The notes: generated by a model not told the origin, from the letters alone. A stretch of DNA of 64,000 nucleotides from an uncultured Opitutia bacterium (GCA_903896015.1 CAITWF010000078.1:28525-92524); one strand, 5' to 3'. Positions 40,611 through 50,713 are shown, counted from the stretch's first letter. Program-made: numbers and translations.

Positions 40611-42833
40611 ATGGATCCTGCCTCGAAACAATCCTCTGATGCTTCCGGCCCCAGCTACAATTATGGCGGAGGCTACGGCTATGGCTACGGTTATGGCTAC
40701 GGCGAGGGCAGCGGCGCCACCGTCCAGCGCAGCTTCCAGGACTACCTCCTGATCCTGCGCGAGCGTATCTGGTATATCATCGTCGTCTTCCTCGTCGTGT
40801 TCTCCAGTTCACTGGTCTATACGCTCAGCCTGACGAAGATTTACCAGTCGACCGCGACCGTGCAGGTGCTGCGTAGCGACCCGAAAGTCATGCAGGTCCA
40901 GCAGGTCGTTGATAATGACATTCGCGGCGCCGAGGATCTCAATACCCAGCTCAAGGTGATGGAGAGCGCCACCATTATCCAAAAAGTTGCCGAACGCATC
41001 GTCGGCGAGGATCGCGCGGCCTTTCTCGCGCCCTACGAAAAGACGTCCTCCGACACGGCTTTCGTCATCGAAACGCTTGCGAAAAACCGCAAGGTCCAGC
41101 TCCAGCGCCTCACGCTCATCATCACCGTTTCCTACGAGCATCCGGATCGGTTTATCGCGGCCAAGGTCGCCAACCTCTTCGCTGACGAATACCTCGCGCA
41201 CAACACCCGCCTCCGCGCCGACGACGCCGCCCGCGCGTTCGACGATCTGAAAAACACGGCCGATGATCAGCGCAAGAAAGTCGATCAGCTTCAGCGTCAA
41301 CTTCAGGACTATAAGGAGAAGAACAACCAGGTCTCGCTCGATCAGCGTAAGGACATCGTCAATGATACGCTCAAGAGCCTCAACGCGCAGGTCAACACGA
41401 CCGCCATCCTCCTCACCAACGCTGAGCTGCGCCTCAATCAAGTCCGCGAGCGCCGCACCAAGGGTGAAGACCTCACCGATCTGCCTTTCATCGCGAGCCA
41501 GCCACTGATCACCAAACTCACCTCCGACCTCGCGGCCCAGAAAATCGTCGTCGCGCAGCTCCGCGAACGCTACAAGGACAAGCACCCCAAACTGGCCGAG
41601 GCCCAGCGCACGCTTGAGCAGACCCAGCGTGAACTCACCAAGGCGATCAGCGATTCGTGCGATCAAGTGGACGCTGATTACCAGCTCGCACTGCGCAACA
41701 GCCAGCGCGCGATGGAAGAGCTCACGAAGCAAAAGACCGCGTCGCTTGAACTCGATCGTAATGGACTTGAATACACCAGCCTTGAGCGCGAGTTGAGAAC
41801 CAACGAGCAAATCCTCCAGAGCATTGCCGCGCGCGCTCGTGAGACATCGATGACCGGCAACATCAAGACGGAGAACGCCCGCATCGTCGATCGCGCTGCG
41901 CCCGCGCCTGAAAACAAACCGGTCACGCCCAACGTCCCGCTGAACCTTGGCCTTGGCGTCGCCGGCGGACTCGGTCTCGGCCTCGCATTCGCGTTCTTCG
42001 TCGCCTTCATCGACGATCGCGTGAAGAGCTCGTTCGACATCGAAGGAGTCGTCGGCGTCCCGCTCATCGGCATCATTCCCCAAATCAAACGCATGGATGC
42101 CGCCGACAAGGCGCAGATCGTCGTCAACAATGCCGACCGGCAGGTCGCGGAAGCGTTTCTCACGCTGCGCTCAAGCTTGCGCCTGAAGGATGAGAGCAAG
42201 AATGCGAAGTGCATCCTCACCACGAGCACGATTCCGGGCGAAGGAAAATCGTTCACCACGACCAATCTCGCTCTGACGTTCGCAGCGCACGACGAGAAAG
42301 TCATCGTCATCGACTGCGATCTCCGGAAGCCGAATATCCACAAGTCGTTTCGCCTCGAAAATCTCAAGGGCCTCATCGACGTTTGCGCGGGAACCGCAAA
42401 GATCGACGATGTGGTCGTGCGCGGCGTGCAGCCGAATCTTGATGTGATGCCCGCCGGTGGCCGCGCCAAGAATCCCACGCAGGTTCTGAACAGCAAGGGC
42501 TTCGAGCTGATGCTCTCCGAGCTGCGCAAGCGTTACGACCGTGTGTTCATCGACACGCCGCCGCTCGCGGCGGTGAGCGATGCGCTCATCATTCTGCCCC
42601 TGGTGGATGGATCGCTCTTCACGATCTATTTCAACAAAGTCCGGCGCAAGGCGGCGCAGTTCAGCGCGAAGAAGCTGCTCGATTCCAACGTGCCGAATTT
42701 CGGCGCCGTGTTGAATGGTCTCAACCTCGCGGTCTCCGGCTACTACTACGCCCAATATTACGACAAATCCTACAAAGATTACTACGTCGTGATGGCGAAG
42801 GACGACGAAAACGAAAAGTCCGCCGAAAGCTGA
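40611..42833 (+). CDS. Wzc-like polysaccharide co-polymerase and tyrosine autokinase
   Basis: A 740-residue inner-membrane protein. A low-complexity start with a run of Gly-Tyr repeats (residues 18-35) precedes the Wzz domain with its first helix at about 54-73. A long coiled-coil periplasmic region and a second helix (about 445-467) follow. The cytoplasmic BY-kinase has Walker A TIPGEGKS, Walker A' VIDCDLRKP, Walker B VFIDTPP and a C-terminal tyrosine cluster (YYYAQYYDKSYKDYY). Such kinases control chain length and export through cycles of autophosphorylation. No glycosyltransferase genes are in the window, so the biosynthetic genes must lie elsewhere. Confidence 0.93.
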   Translation: MDPASKQSSDASGPSYNYGGGYGYGYGYGYGEGSGATVQRSFQDYLLILRERIWYIIVVFLVVFSSSLVYTLSLTKIYQSTATVQVLRSDPKVMQVQQVVDNDIRGAEDLNTQLKVMESATIIQKVAERIVGEDRAAFLAPYEKTSSDTAFVIETLAKNRKVQLQRLTLIITVSYEHPDRFIAAKVANLFADEYLAHNTRLRADDAARAFDDLKNTADDQRKKVDQLQRQLQDYKEKNNQVSLDQRKDIVNDTLKSLNAQVNTTAILLTNAELRLNQVRERRTKGEDLTDLPFIASQPLITKLTSDLAAQKIVVAQLRERYKDKHPKLAEAQRTLEQTQRELTKAISDSCDQVDADYQLALRNSQRAMEELTKQKTASLELDRNGLEYTSLERELRTNEQILQSIAARARETSMTGNIKTENARIVDRAAPAPENKPVTPNVPLNLGLGVAGGLGLGLAFAFFVAFIDDRVKSSFDIEGVVGVPLIGIIPQIKRMDAADKAQIVVNNADRQVAEAFLTLRSSLRLKDESKNAKCILTTSTIPGEGKSFTTTNLALTFAAHDEKVIVIDCDLRKPNIHKSFRLENLKGLIDVCAGTAKIDDVVVRGVQPNLDVMPAGGRAKNPTQVLNSKGFELMLSELRKRYDRVFIDTPPLAAVSDALIILPLVDGSLFTIYFNKVRRKAAQFSAKKLLDSNVPNFGAVLNGLNLAVSGYYYAQYYDKSYKDYYVVMAKDDENEKSAES

Positions 42834-42850
42834 GCCGAGCGGTGTGCTCG

Positions 42851-43852
42851 TCAGCGCGCCGCCGCGCGTCGCAACCGATCGTTGATCGCCTCGGCCAGTC
42901 CGTCGCCGACAGCGAGCGCGACATGAATCTTCTTGAATCGCCCGTCGTCGAGTTGACGCAAAGTGGAGAACAACTGCCGCGCCGTTCCGCGAAGGTCTCC
43001 GCGAGCATCCAGCCAGAAAATATTTTTCATGTTTCGGCCGGCGGGCTTGGCTGCCAGAACCCAGGCCTCGTCTCGCAGTCCGGCACGCGCGGCGGCTGCG
43101 GTAAGAACGTCGTGCAAGACGACGGGCGTTCGCGGGCTGTAGTGGCGCTTCAGCAAACCGGGCGCGAGTTGGGCGCCGCGGTTCTTTTCCTCCGCCCGCC
43201 GCGGCGGTGCGCTAACCCGGCAACCGAGCGCGGCTTCCAGCTCAGCGCGCGTGATCGCTCCAGGTCGGAGCAACCGGGGCCGCGCCGGATCGCGGACATC
43301 CAGGATTGTTGACTCAAGCCCGATCTTCGCGGGGCCTCCGTCGAGGATGTGCGCAATTTTTTTCCCGAGTCCATCCTGCACGTGTTGTGCGGTGGTCGGG
43401 CTCACGTAGCCGAAGGGATTGGCGCTCGGAGCTGCCAGCGGCACGCCGACCAGCTTGAGCAGCCGGCGAAACAGGGGGTGCGCTGGCATCCGCACCGCGA
43501 CGCTCGGCAACCCGGCCGACACGATCGCGGGGACACTCTTCCTTCGGGGCAGCACGAGGGTAAGAGGCCCCGGCCAGAATGCTTTTGCCAGCCGCCGGGC
43601 GGCGCCATTGGTCTCCGCGATCGCGTCGAGCTGGGCAAGAGCGTGAAAATGCACGATCAGCGGATCGGTGATGGGCCGGCCTTTGGCGGAGAAGATTTTT
43701 CGGCAGGCACGGGCATCAAGCGCGTTGGCGGCCAAGCCGTAGACCGTCTCGGTGGGCACGGCGACGAGTTCGCCGGCCCGGAGCAGACGCGCGAGCCGAA
43801 CGAGTTCAAGGGGGGTGCCACGATAGAGGCGGGCGGCGGAGGATTTCGGCAT
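42851..43852 (-). CDS. sua5: Threonylcarbamoyl-AMP synthase (Sua5/YwlC family)
   Basis: A 333-residue enzyme making threonylcarbamoyl-AMP from threonine, bicarbonate and ATP for the t6A modification of tRNAs reading ANN codons. The YrdC domain (residues 1-210) has VPTETVYGLAANA, KGRPITDPLIVH, FWPGPLTLVL, AVRMPAHPL and APSANPFGYVSPT. The C-terminal 110 residues form the extra Sua5 domain, beginning after the linker with APGLLKRHYSPRTP. It is convergent with the Wzc-like gene, 17 bp apart, and shares its strand with rpsR. Confidence 0.93.
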   Translation of the reverse strand: MPKSSAARLYRGTPLELVRLARLLRAGELVAVPTETVYGLAANALDARACRKIFSAKGRPITDPLIVHFHALAQLDAIAETNGAARRLAKAFWPGPLTLVLPRRKSVPAIVSAGLPSVAVRMPAHPLFRRLLKLVGVPLAAPSANPFGYVSPTTAQHVQDGLGKKIAHILDGGPAKIGLESTILDVRDPARPRLLRPGAITRAELEAALGCRVSAPPRRAEEKNRGAQLAPGLLKRHYSPRTPVVLHDVLTAAAARAGLRDEAWVLAAKPAGRNMKNIFWLDARGDLRGTARQLFSTLRQLDDGRFKKIHVALAVGDGLAEAINDRLRRAAAR

Positions 43853-43921
43853 GGCGCAAAAAAGCCGGAGTGCGAAGACTCCGGCTGGAAATGGGGCGGG
43901 ACAGGCTCCCAGCGTTCGCGC

Positions 43922-44116
43922 TTATTGCGCGAGCAGCATGTTGCGCGAGTGCTTGATCGTCTTGGTGACGGCTCGCTGGTGCTTGGCGCTGAGGTGCGTA
44001 TATTTGCGCGGCAGAATCTTGCCCGTGTCGGTGACGTAGTGGCGCATGACCTCCGGCGTCGTGAACGGGATTTCTGCCGGCGTGGGAGTCTGCTGCTTGG
44101 TTTCGGTGGTGCTCAT
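43922..44116 (-). CDS. rpsR: 30S ribosomal protein bS18
   Basis: A 64-residue protein with the bS18 core (HYVTDTGKILPRKYTHLSAKHQRAVTKTIKHSRNMLL), which binds 16S rRNA with bS6 in the platform. The N-terminus has no Cys, so it is the zinc-free form. It stands apart from rpsF, ssb and rplI, with which it is usually clustered, and lies 69 bp from the start of sua5. It could be a second, paralogous S18. The ATG at 44116 fits the family start. Confidence 0.9.
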   Translation of the reverse strand: MSTTETKQQTPTPAEIPFTTPEVMRHYVTDTGKILPRKYTHLSAKHQRAVTKTIKHSRNMLLAQ

Positions 44117-44219
44117 GGCTTGAAAGGGAGGGGAGACGGTGTGGCCGCCGCGCGCCAAGTCAACCTGCATTTTGGAGTGGAAAACGCGTCCATTTGCCCG
44201 GATTTTCCCGCTATCGTTC

Positions 44220-44295
44220 GTCCCCGTAGCTCAACTGGATAGAGCAGTCGTTTCCTAAACGATAGATTCCGGTTCAAGTCCGGACGGGGGCGCCA
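44220..44295 (+). tRNA. tRNA-Arg (anticodon CCT)
   Basis: The cloverleaf folds completely. Acceptor GTCCCCG pairs with CGGGGGC, the D stem is GCTC/GAGC, the anticodon stem is GTCGT/ACGAT with loop TTCCTAA (anticodon CCT, reading AGG), and the T stem is TCCGG/CCGGA with loop TTCAAGT. The discriminator is G and CCA is encoded (44293-44295). It lies between rpsR and an epimerase gene. tRNA 3' ends are common integration sites, but no integrase is seen here. Confidence 0.95.
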
Positions 44296-44332
44296 CTCCG
44301 CCTCGCATGCTTCCGTTTCACTCCTCGCACCC

Positions 44333-45268
44333 ATGGCCCACATCTTCGTTTCCGGCGCCGCCGGTTTTATTGGCAGCCACACGGTTGACGGCCTTTTGCG
44401 GGCAGGCCACTCGGTGACGGGTGTGGATAACTTTCGCAGCGGTCGGCACGAGAATCTTTCGGCGGCGCTGGCCAGCGATCAATTCACGCTGATCGAAGCG
44501 GATGTGGCGGAGCCGGGCGCCGTGGCCGAAATTTGCGGCCGGCAGCCGACGGACGCGATCATTCATCTCGCGGCGCTGGTCAGCGTGCAGGAGAGCATCG
44601 CCAATCCCGAACTCAACCACGCGCTCAACGTCCGCGCCACGCATCTCGTCGCGGAGGCGGCGCGCCTCCACCGCGTCCCGCGCGTGGTCTTTGCTTCTTC
44701 TGCGGCGGTTTACGGCAATGCCACCGACCTCCCGATTCGCGAGTCGGCCGAGAAAAAACCAATCAGCCCGTATGGAGCGGCGAAACTCGCCTCCGAGGCG
44801 CTGTTGCTCGGGCACGGCGCGGCGTTCGGCTTCGCGGTGCGCTGCCAGCGCTACTTCAACGTCTACGGCCCCCGCCAGGATCCGGCGTCGCCCTACTCGG
44901 GAGTCGTCTCGATTTTTGATCGGCGTTATCGCGAGGGAAAGCCGGTCACCATTTATGGCGATGGCCGGCAGACGCGCGACTTCGTCTCCGTGCATGATGT
45001 TGCCCGGGCCAATCTGATCGCCGCCACGCAGAGCAGTCTGGCGTCGGGCGTCGCCAACATCTGCACCGGCTGCGCCACTTCGCTGCTCGAGGTCGCGACG
45101 ATTTTCGCCCAACACTATCCGAAGGCCGCGCCCGTTGCGCATGCCGCGGGCCGATCCGGTGACATCATCCACTCGCTCGGCGCGCCCGAGATCGCTCGCG
45201 CGGAGCTCCGCTTTCGCGCCGAGGTTGCGATCGCGACAGGCTTGGCCGAATTGATCCGACTGCCCTGA
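44333..45268 (+). CDS. NAD-dependent sugar-nucleotide epimerase (GalE-like)
   Basis: A 311-residue extended short-chain dehydrogenase. The NAD-binding GAAGFIGSH is at residues 8-16, and the catalytic Ser and YxxxK are in FASSAAVYGN and PISPYGAAKLASE. RYFNVYGPRQDPASPYSGVVSIF is the substrate loop of UDP-glucose or UDP-GlcNAc 4-epimerases, and GDGRQTRDFVSVHDVARA completes the signature. The length is near the family norm. It may feed UDP-sugars to cell-wall or exopolysaccharide synthesis, supported by glmS immediately downstream. It starts 37 bp after the tRNA. Confidence 0.88.
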   Translation: MAHIFVSGAAGFIGSHTVDGLLRAGHSVTGVDNFRSGRHENLSAALASDQFTLIEADVAEPGAVAEICGRQPTDAIIHLAALVSVQESIANPELNHALNVRATHLVAEAARLHRVPRVVFASSAAVYGNATDLPIRESAEKKPISPYGAAKLASEALLLGHGAAFGFAVRCQRYFNVYGPRQDPASPYSGVVSIFDRRYREGKPVTIYGDGRQTRDFVSVHDVARANLIAATQSSLASGVANICTGCATSLLEVATIFAQHYPKAAPVAHAAGRSGDIIHSLGAPEIARAELRFRAEVAIATGLAELIRLP

Positions 45269-45359
45269 TGCGAGCGCGCTTATCGCGTCACCGCGTGCGT
45301 CTGCTCTTGCTGAGCTTCGCATTGCGCGCATCCTCTCGGTATTCGCGTCCCTTCAAACT

Positions 45360-47216
45360 ATGTGCGGTATCGTCGGCTACATCGGTAAACAAAAAGCTTC
45401 TCCTCTCATCATCGAGGGGCTGAAGCGTCTGGAGTATCGCGGCTACGACTCTGCAGGCGTCGTGGTGTTGCAGGACGGTGCCTTCAACGTCGCGAAGAAA
45501 ATCGGTCGCGTGGCTAACCTCGAACAGGAAGCCGCTGCACACCGCTTGCAGGGCACGTTTGGGATGGGCCACACGCGTTGGGCGACGCACGGTGGCGTGA
45601 CCGACGCCAACGCCCATCCGCACGTCAGCAGCGACGGAAAAATCGCGCTCATCCACAACGGCGTGATCGAGAATTACGCGGCGATTAAGAAATTTTTGTT
45701 GGGGAAGAATTTCACGTTTAAATCCGAGACCGACACTGAGGTGCTCTGCAACCTCGTCGCCTACCACTACGCGAAGGAGTCGGCCGGCACAAACGGCGAG
45801 AGTCGCTTCGTCGAGAGCGTGCGCAAGGCGCTCCGCCACACCGAGGGCACTTACGGCATCGTCGTGATGGCGGTCGACGCCCCGGGCGAACTCGTGACCG
45901 CGCGCAAAGGTTCGCCGCTCATCCTCGGCATCGGCGACGGCGAGAGCCTCGTCGCATCTGACGTCGCTGCGATCGTCAGCCGCACGCAGAATGTCGTCTA
46001 CCTCAAGGATGGCGAAATCGCGCACCTGCGCCAAAAAGATTTCTCAATCACGACGGTCGCCTCGGGCGCAGCGGCCGAGGCCGTCATCGACCGGGTCAAT
46101 TGGTCGATCGCCGACGCCGAGCTCGGCGCGCACGCGCATTTCATGGAAAAGGAAATTTTCGAGCAGCCCATCGCGCTCGAAAATACGATGCGCGGCCGGT
46201 TCTCCGAGGACGGCAGCACGGCCCAGTTCGGTGGCCTCAACATCACCGCGAATGAATTTCGCGGCATCGAGCGCTTCATGTTTTGCGCCTGCGGCACGGC
46301 GCTCCACGCCTGCATGGTGACGGAGCACCTGATCGAGAGTTTCGCGCGCATTCCGGTCGAGTGCGACTACGCCTCGGAGTTTCGCTACCGCAATACCCCG
46401 CTCTTCCGCAACACGCTCTTCTTCGTGATGAGCCAGTCCGGCGAAACGATCGACACGCTCGCCGCGCTCCGCGAGGCGAAGCGCAAGGGCTACAAGGTGC
46501 TCGCGGTGAGCAACGTCGTTGGTTCCTCGATCGCGCGCGAGGCAGACGGGGGAATCTACCAGCACGTCGGCCCCGAGGTCGGTGTGGCCTCGACGAAGGC
46601 GTTCACGTCGCAGCTGCTCGTTGGCGCGATGCTCGCGCTCTACATTGGCCGGATGCGCGATCTGAGTTTCGGCGCGGGAGTGGCCTACGTGAACGCGCTC
46701 AAGGGCGCGCCCGATCTCGTGCGCCGTGTGCTGGAGCAGGCGCCGCACATCAAGGCCATCGCGCAGCGTTACGCGCACTACACCGACATGCTGTTCCTCG
46801 GGCGGCTGTCGCTTTTCCCGATCGCGCTCGAAGGCGCATTGAAGCTGAAGGAGATTTCCTATCTCCACGCCGAGGGCTATCCCGCGGCGGAAATGAAGCA
46901 CGGCCCGATCGCGCTGATCAGCGAGAAATGCCCGAGCGTGTTTCTCGTGCCGAAGGGAGAAATCGTAAACAAGATCGTTTCCTCCATGCAGGAGATCAAG
47001 GCGCGCAAGGGTCCGGTCATCGCCGTGGTCACCGAGGGGGTCGAGCTTCCGGCCGGCCTCGCTGACGAGGTCATTGTGATCCCTGATTGCCATGAAGCCG
47101 TCCTGCCGATCGTCGCGTCGATCCCGGTGCAGCTGTTGAGCTATTACATCGCGGTGGAGCGGGGCTGTGACGTGGACAAGCCGCGCAATCTTGCGAAGTC
47201 GGTCACGGTGGAGTAG
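45360..47216 (+). CDS. glmS: Glutamine-fructose-6-phosphate aminotransferase
   Basis: A 618-residue isomerizing amidotransferase that makes glucosamine-6-phosphate, the entry step to UDP-GlcNAc. The processed N-terminal Cys2 (MCGIVGYIG) is the glutaminase nucleophile, with HTRWATHG following. Two SIS domains (FCACGTALHACM, SQSGETIDTLAAL, VGVASTKAFTSQL, EISYLHAEGYPAAEMKHGP) and the C-terminal DKPRNLAKSVTVE are complete. It lies 91 bp after the epimerase on the same strand and may be cotranscribed with it. No glmS ribozyme core is recognisable upstream. Confidence 0.97.
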   Translation: MCGIVGYIGKQKASPLIIEGLKRLEYRGYDSAGVVVLQDGAFNVAKKIGRVANLEQEAAAHRLQGTFGMGHTRWATHGGVTDANAHPHVSSDGKIALIHNGVIENYAAIKKFLLGKNFTFKSETDTEVLCNLVAYHYAKESAGTNGESRFVESVRKALRHTEGTYGIVVMAVDAPGELVTARKGSPLILGIGDGESLVASDVAAIVSRTQNVVYLKDGEIAHLRQKDFSITTVASGAAAEAVIDRVNWSIADAELGAHAHFMEKEIFEQPIALENTMRGRFSEDGSTAQFGGLNITANEFRGIERFMFCACGTALHACMVTEHLIESFARIPVECDYASEFRYRNTPLFRNTLFFVMSQSGETIDTLAALREAKRKGYKVLAVSNVVGSSIAREADGGIYQHVGPEVGVASTKAFTSQLLVGAMLALYIGRMRDLSFGAGVAYVNALKGAPDLVRRVLEQAPHIKAIAQRYAHYTDMLFLGRLSLFPIALEGALKLKEISYLHAEGYPAAEMKHGPIALISEKCPSVFLVPKGEIVNKIVSSMQEIKARKGPVIAVVTEGVELPAGLADEVIVIPDCHEAVLPIVASIPVQLLSYYIAVERGCDVDKPRNLAKSVTVE

Positions 47217-47395
47217 TCGACGGCGTATCTCGGTGGGCGTGTAACCCGGGTGACCGTCGCGCGTCATCACGGTTAGTATTTACCGTCAATTTGCATCACG
47301 GTCCTCGACTTCCATGCGGACTTGGCGAAAATAGCGTTAAACCAATTCCCTGCGCGCACCGGCGCCCGATGCACCTGTCAGTTCCGCTGCTCACG

Positions 47396-50300
47396 ATGAA
47401 GACCCCGCTCCGCACCCTGTTTTCGAGCGCCAGCTGCGCTCTGTTTGTGGCTACGCTTTCGTTCGGCGCTGAGTTCAACCAGCGCCTCGCGAACCTCTCC
47501 ACCCGCGCCCAAGTTGGCGTGGGCAGCAATGTCGCCACAGTCGGTTTCGTAATCGGCGCTGGCTCGTCGAAAAACATCCTCATTCGGGCGGTCGGCCCGA
47601 CGCTGGGCGCGTCGCCGTTTAATGTACCCGGGGTTAACTCCGATCCTCAAATCACGATCTTCAACGCCGCCGGCGTGAAGATCGCTAGCAACGACAACTG
47701 GGGCACGGTGGCCTACACGGGTGCGGCGACGAGTGCGACGCTCGCGAGCACTTTTAGTTCTGTCGGTGCATTTGCCTACTCGTCCACCACCTCGAAGGAT
47801 GCCGCGATTCTTGCGACCAATCTGGCGCCGGGCAATTACACCGCCCAAGTCAGCGGCGTAGGCACGACGAGCGGCGTCGCGCTCGTGGAAATCTACGATG
47901 TTACCGGCTCGGCGCGTCTGCTTAATCTCTCGACGAGCGCGCAGGTCGGCTCCGGTGCGGGCGTGATTATTTCTGGCCTGAGCATCGCTTCTGGCGGCGG
48001 CGCGCGAAAAATTTTGGTGCGTGCTGCGGGTCCCGCCCTCTCCGCCTTCGGCGTGAGCGGTGCGCTCTCCGATCCGGCGATCGCAGTGTTTGACAGCACC
48101 GGCACGCAGATTGCGTCGAACGACAACTGGGACTCTGACAACGCCGCCGCACTGAAAGCCGCATTTGCGGCTTCGGGTGCGTTTGCGTTTACCGCCGGCT
48201 CGAAAGACTCCGCGCTCTTGATCGATCTTCAGCCCGGCGCGAATTACACCGTGCAGGTCAGCGGCGTGCGCGATGTCGTCAACAACCGCGACACCACCGG
48301 CCTCGCGCTGGTTGAAGTCTACGACGTCACCTCCGACAACACCGCGAGCGTCGCCGTCGCCGCGAGCGTGCCGAGCACCGATACGAAAGGCGCCGCGCCC
48401 GGCGCCTTCACGTTCTCGCGCTCGGGCGGAACCACCGGCTCGCCGCTTACGGTTTACTACAGCGTTAGCGGTGCGGCGACGCCCGGGGTCGACTTCACGA
48501 GCCTGCCCGGATCCGTTACGATTCCCGCCGGCGCGACGAGCGCGACCGTCAATGTCGCGGCGCTGTCGACCGGCGCGAGCGCCACGATTAACAAGGACGT
48601 TTCCATCACGCTGCTCTCCGGCACCGGCTATACGATCGGTGCCAACAGCTCCGCGGCAGTCACAATTTTCTACAACCCCGGCACACTTTACTTGGCGGCG
48701 TTGCGCACGCCCAGCACCGCGACGGCCTCGACGGCTTATGGCACGGCGAGTGTGCAGCTTAGTTCGGACAATACCTTTGCGTTGGTGAACGTCGCGTTCT
48801 CCAACCTGAGTTCGCCTGAGACTGCTGTTTATCTCCGGCTCGCGAATCCAGGTGCCGCCACTGGCACGGAAGTCCTGCGGTTAGCTTCGGGTCAGGTGAG
48901 CGGTTCGACGTGGGTGTTTCAAAACGGCGCCACGTTCACCGCCGCCCAGCTCGTGTCGGCGCTGCAAAGCGGGCAGATCTACCTCGATATCGAGACGGCG
49001 CAATATCCCACGTCCGAACTTCAGGGCACATTCATCCAGTCGAGCGGCTCACTCGTCTTCACGCCGCCGCCCGCCGCTCCGGCTCTCGTCGACAACCCGC
49101 TTACCGCCGCCGATGCTGCGCGCTTCCTCACGCAGGCGACGTTCGGTCCGATGCGCGCCGAAATCGACGCCCTGACGGGTAAGCACCAAATCGATCTCGC
49201 CAACTGGATTACCGCGCAGATGGCGCAGCCGCCCTCGGGCCACCTCGCGGCGACCGACACGGATTTTCAGGCGTTCGCCGTGGGCGATAATCCGCAATAC
49301 TCGCAACAAAATCGTCAGGCCGCATGGTGGAAAATTGCCGTGAGCGGCCCCGATCAGCTCCGCCAGCGTGTGGCCTTCGCCTTGAGTCAAATCTTGGTCG
49401 TCTCGGACGTGAATTCGACGGTCAGTGGCACACCGCGCGGCGCGGCCAATTACTACGATATTCTCGTCAACGACGCTTTCGGCAATTTCCGCACCCTGCT
49501 GGAAGACGTCACGCTCAATCCCGTGATGGGAATTTACCTGAGCACGCTGCGCAACGCTAAGGGCACCTTCGACGTGGCGGGTAATGTCGTCACCTCCGCC
49601 GACGAAAATTACGCGCGCGAAGTCATGCAGCTTTTCACGATCGGCCTCAATCAACTCCAGCCCGACGGTACGCTCAAACTCGATCCCACCGGCCTCCCGA
49701 TTCCGACCTACAACCAGACCACGATCACGCAGGTTTCCAAGGTGTTTACGGGTTGGGCGTTTCTTTCGGCCGACGCAACCTCCACGAACAATTTTCGCAG
49801 TTCCGCATCCGACTACCTGCATCCGATGATGCTCTATCCGGGCCAACATGACACGACGGCGAAGACCATCGTCGGCGGCGTGGTGGTCCCGGCAAACCAA
49901 GGCGGCGTCGCCGATCTCAAGCTCACGCTCGACACCCTATTTAATCACTCGAACACCGCGCCTTTCATCTCGCGCCTGCTCATCCAGCGCCTCGTCACGA
50001 GCAATCCAAGCCCCGGTTATGTTTACCGCGTCGCGCAAGTGTTTGCCAACAACGGCAGCGGCGTGCGTGGCGATCTTGGCGCGGTCGTGCGCGCCATTCT
50101 GCTCGACTATGAGGCGCGTTCCGCGGCGGTCGCGGCCACGGCAAGCTTTGGTAAATTGAAGGAACCTGTGCTCCGCGCGACAGCACTGCTGCGCGGCTTC
50201 GGCGGCGGGGCGAACAACGGTCGCTTCGCGATTTTCAGCAACGACAACGCGACCACCAACACGCTGGTTGAGTATCCGCTCCACGCGCCCACGGTCTTCA

Positions 50301-50713
50301 ATTTCTATTTGCCCAACTTTATCGAGCCCGGCGCGATCGCCGCGGCGGGGCTCTACGCACCCGAGTTTCAAATCCTCACCGATACCTCTGGCATCGCCAT
50401 CCCGAACCAGTTGTGGAATTTCATCTACGCGAGCCGCTCCGCGACGAACGCGCAGGATGGCACCGTGGGACTCGATTTGAGTTCGCTCATTCCCTATGCG
50501 CGCACGCCCGCTGCGCTCGTCGATCAGGTCAATACCATTTTCGCCGCCGGTTCGCTCTCGGCCGCCACTACCGCGCGGATGTCGGCGCTCATCTCCGCGC
50601 TGCCCGCCACGACGACCGGCACGCCGTCCATCACTAACGGCAACGATCTCGAGCATGTGCGCTCGGCAGTCTACCTCGCAATTTCCACCCAGCAAGGCGC
50701 CATTCAAAAATAA
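47396..50713 (+). CDS. Exported multidomain DUF1800 protein
   Basis: A 1105-residue protein with a signal peptide (residues 1-25). Two repeats of about 140 residues (28-170 and 172-312) each contain LxNLSTxAQVG, a VRAxGPxL core and SNDNW. A Calx-beta-like segment (about 320-425), a CHRD-like domain (428-548, LYLAALRTPS to LQGTFI) and the DUF1800 domain from about 560 (AADAARFLTQATFGPM, REVMQLFTIGLNQL, VFTGWAF, SRLLIQRLVTSNPSPGYVYRVAQVF) follow. DUF1800 proteins are almost always paired with DUF1501 proteins, as here 10 bp downstream. Function unknown. An in-frame ATG at 47369 is an alternative start. Confidence 0.88.
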   Translation: MKTPLRTLFSSASCALFVATLSFGAEFNQRLANLSTRAQVGVGSNVATVGFVIGAGSSKNILIRAVGPTLGASPFNVPGVNSDPQITIFNAAGVKIASNDNWGTVAYTGAATSATLASTFSSVGAFAYSSTTSKDAAILATNLAPGNYTAQVSGVGTTSGVALVEIYDVTGSARLLNLSTSAQVGSGAGVIISGLSIASGGGARKILVRAAGPALSAFGVSGALSDPAIAVFDSTGTQIASNDNWDSDNAAALKAAFAASGAFAFTAGSKDSALLIDLQPGANYTVQVSGVRDVVNNRDTTGLALVEVYDVTSDNTASVAVAASVPSTDTKGAAPGAFTFSRSGGTTGSPLTVYYSVSGAATPGVDFTSLPGSVTIPAGATSATVNVAALSTGASATINKDVSITLLSGTGYTIGANSSAAVTIFYNPGTLYLAALRTPSTATASTAYGTASVQLSSDNTFALVNVAFSNLSSPETAVYLRLANPGAATGTEVLRLASGQVSGSTWVFQNGATFTAAQLVSALQSGQIYLDIETAQYPTSELQGTFIQSSGSLVFTPPPAAPALVDNPLTAADAARFLTQATFGPMRAEIDALTGKHQIDLANWITAQMAQPPSGHLAATDTDFQAFAVGDNPQYSQQNRQAAWWKIAVSGPDQLRQRVAFALSQILVVSDVNSTVSGTPRGAANYYDILVNDAFGNFRTLLEDVTLNPVMGIYLSTLRNAKGTFDVAGNVVTSADENYAREVMQLFTIGLNQLQPDGTLKLDPTGLPIPTYNQTTITQVSKVFTGWAFLSADATSTNNFRSSASDYLHPMMLYPGQHDTTAKTIVGGVVVPANQGGVADLKLTLDTLFNHSNTAPFISRLLIQRLVTSNPSPGYVYRVAQVFANNGSGVRGDLGAVVRAILLDYEARSAAVAATASFGKLKEPVLRATALLRGFGGGANNGRFAIFSNDNATTNTLVEYPLHAPTVFNFYLPNFIEPGAIAAAGLYAPEFQILTDTSGIAIPNQLWNFIYASRSATNAQDGTVGLDLSSLIPYARTPAALVDQVNTIFAAGSLSAATTARMSALISALPATTTGTPSITNGNDLEHVRSAVYLAISTQQGAIQK

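Noticed and set aside
45269..45359. Possible glmS ribozyme before glmS
   Set aside because: The 91-bp gap is too short for the ribozyme and shows no core elements. The ribozyme is mainly known from Firmicutes and relatives.
46044..47270. 408-codon open frame on the minus strand opposite glmS
   Set aside because: Antisense shadow of a highly conserved enzyme. No recognisable motifs.
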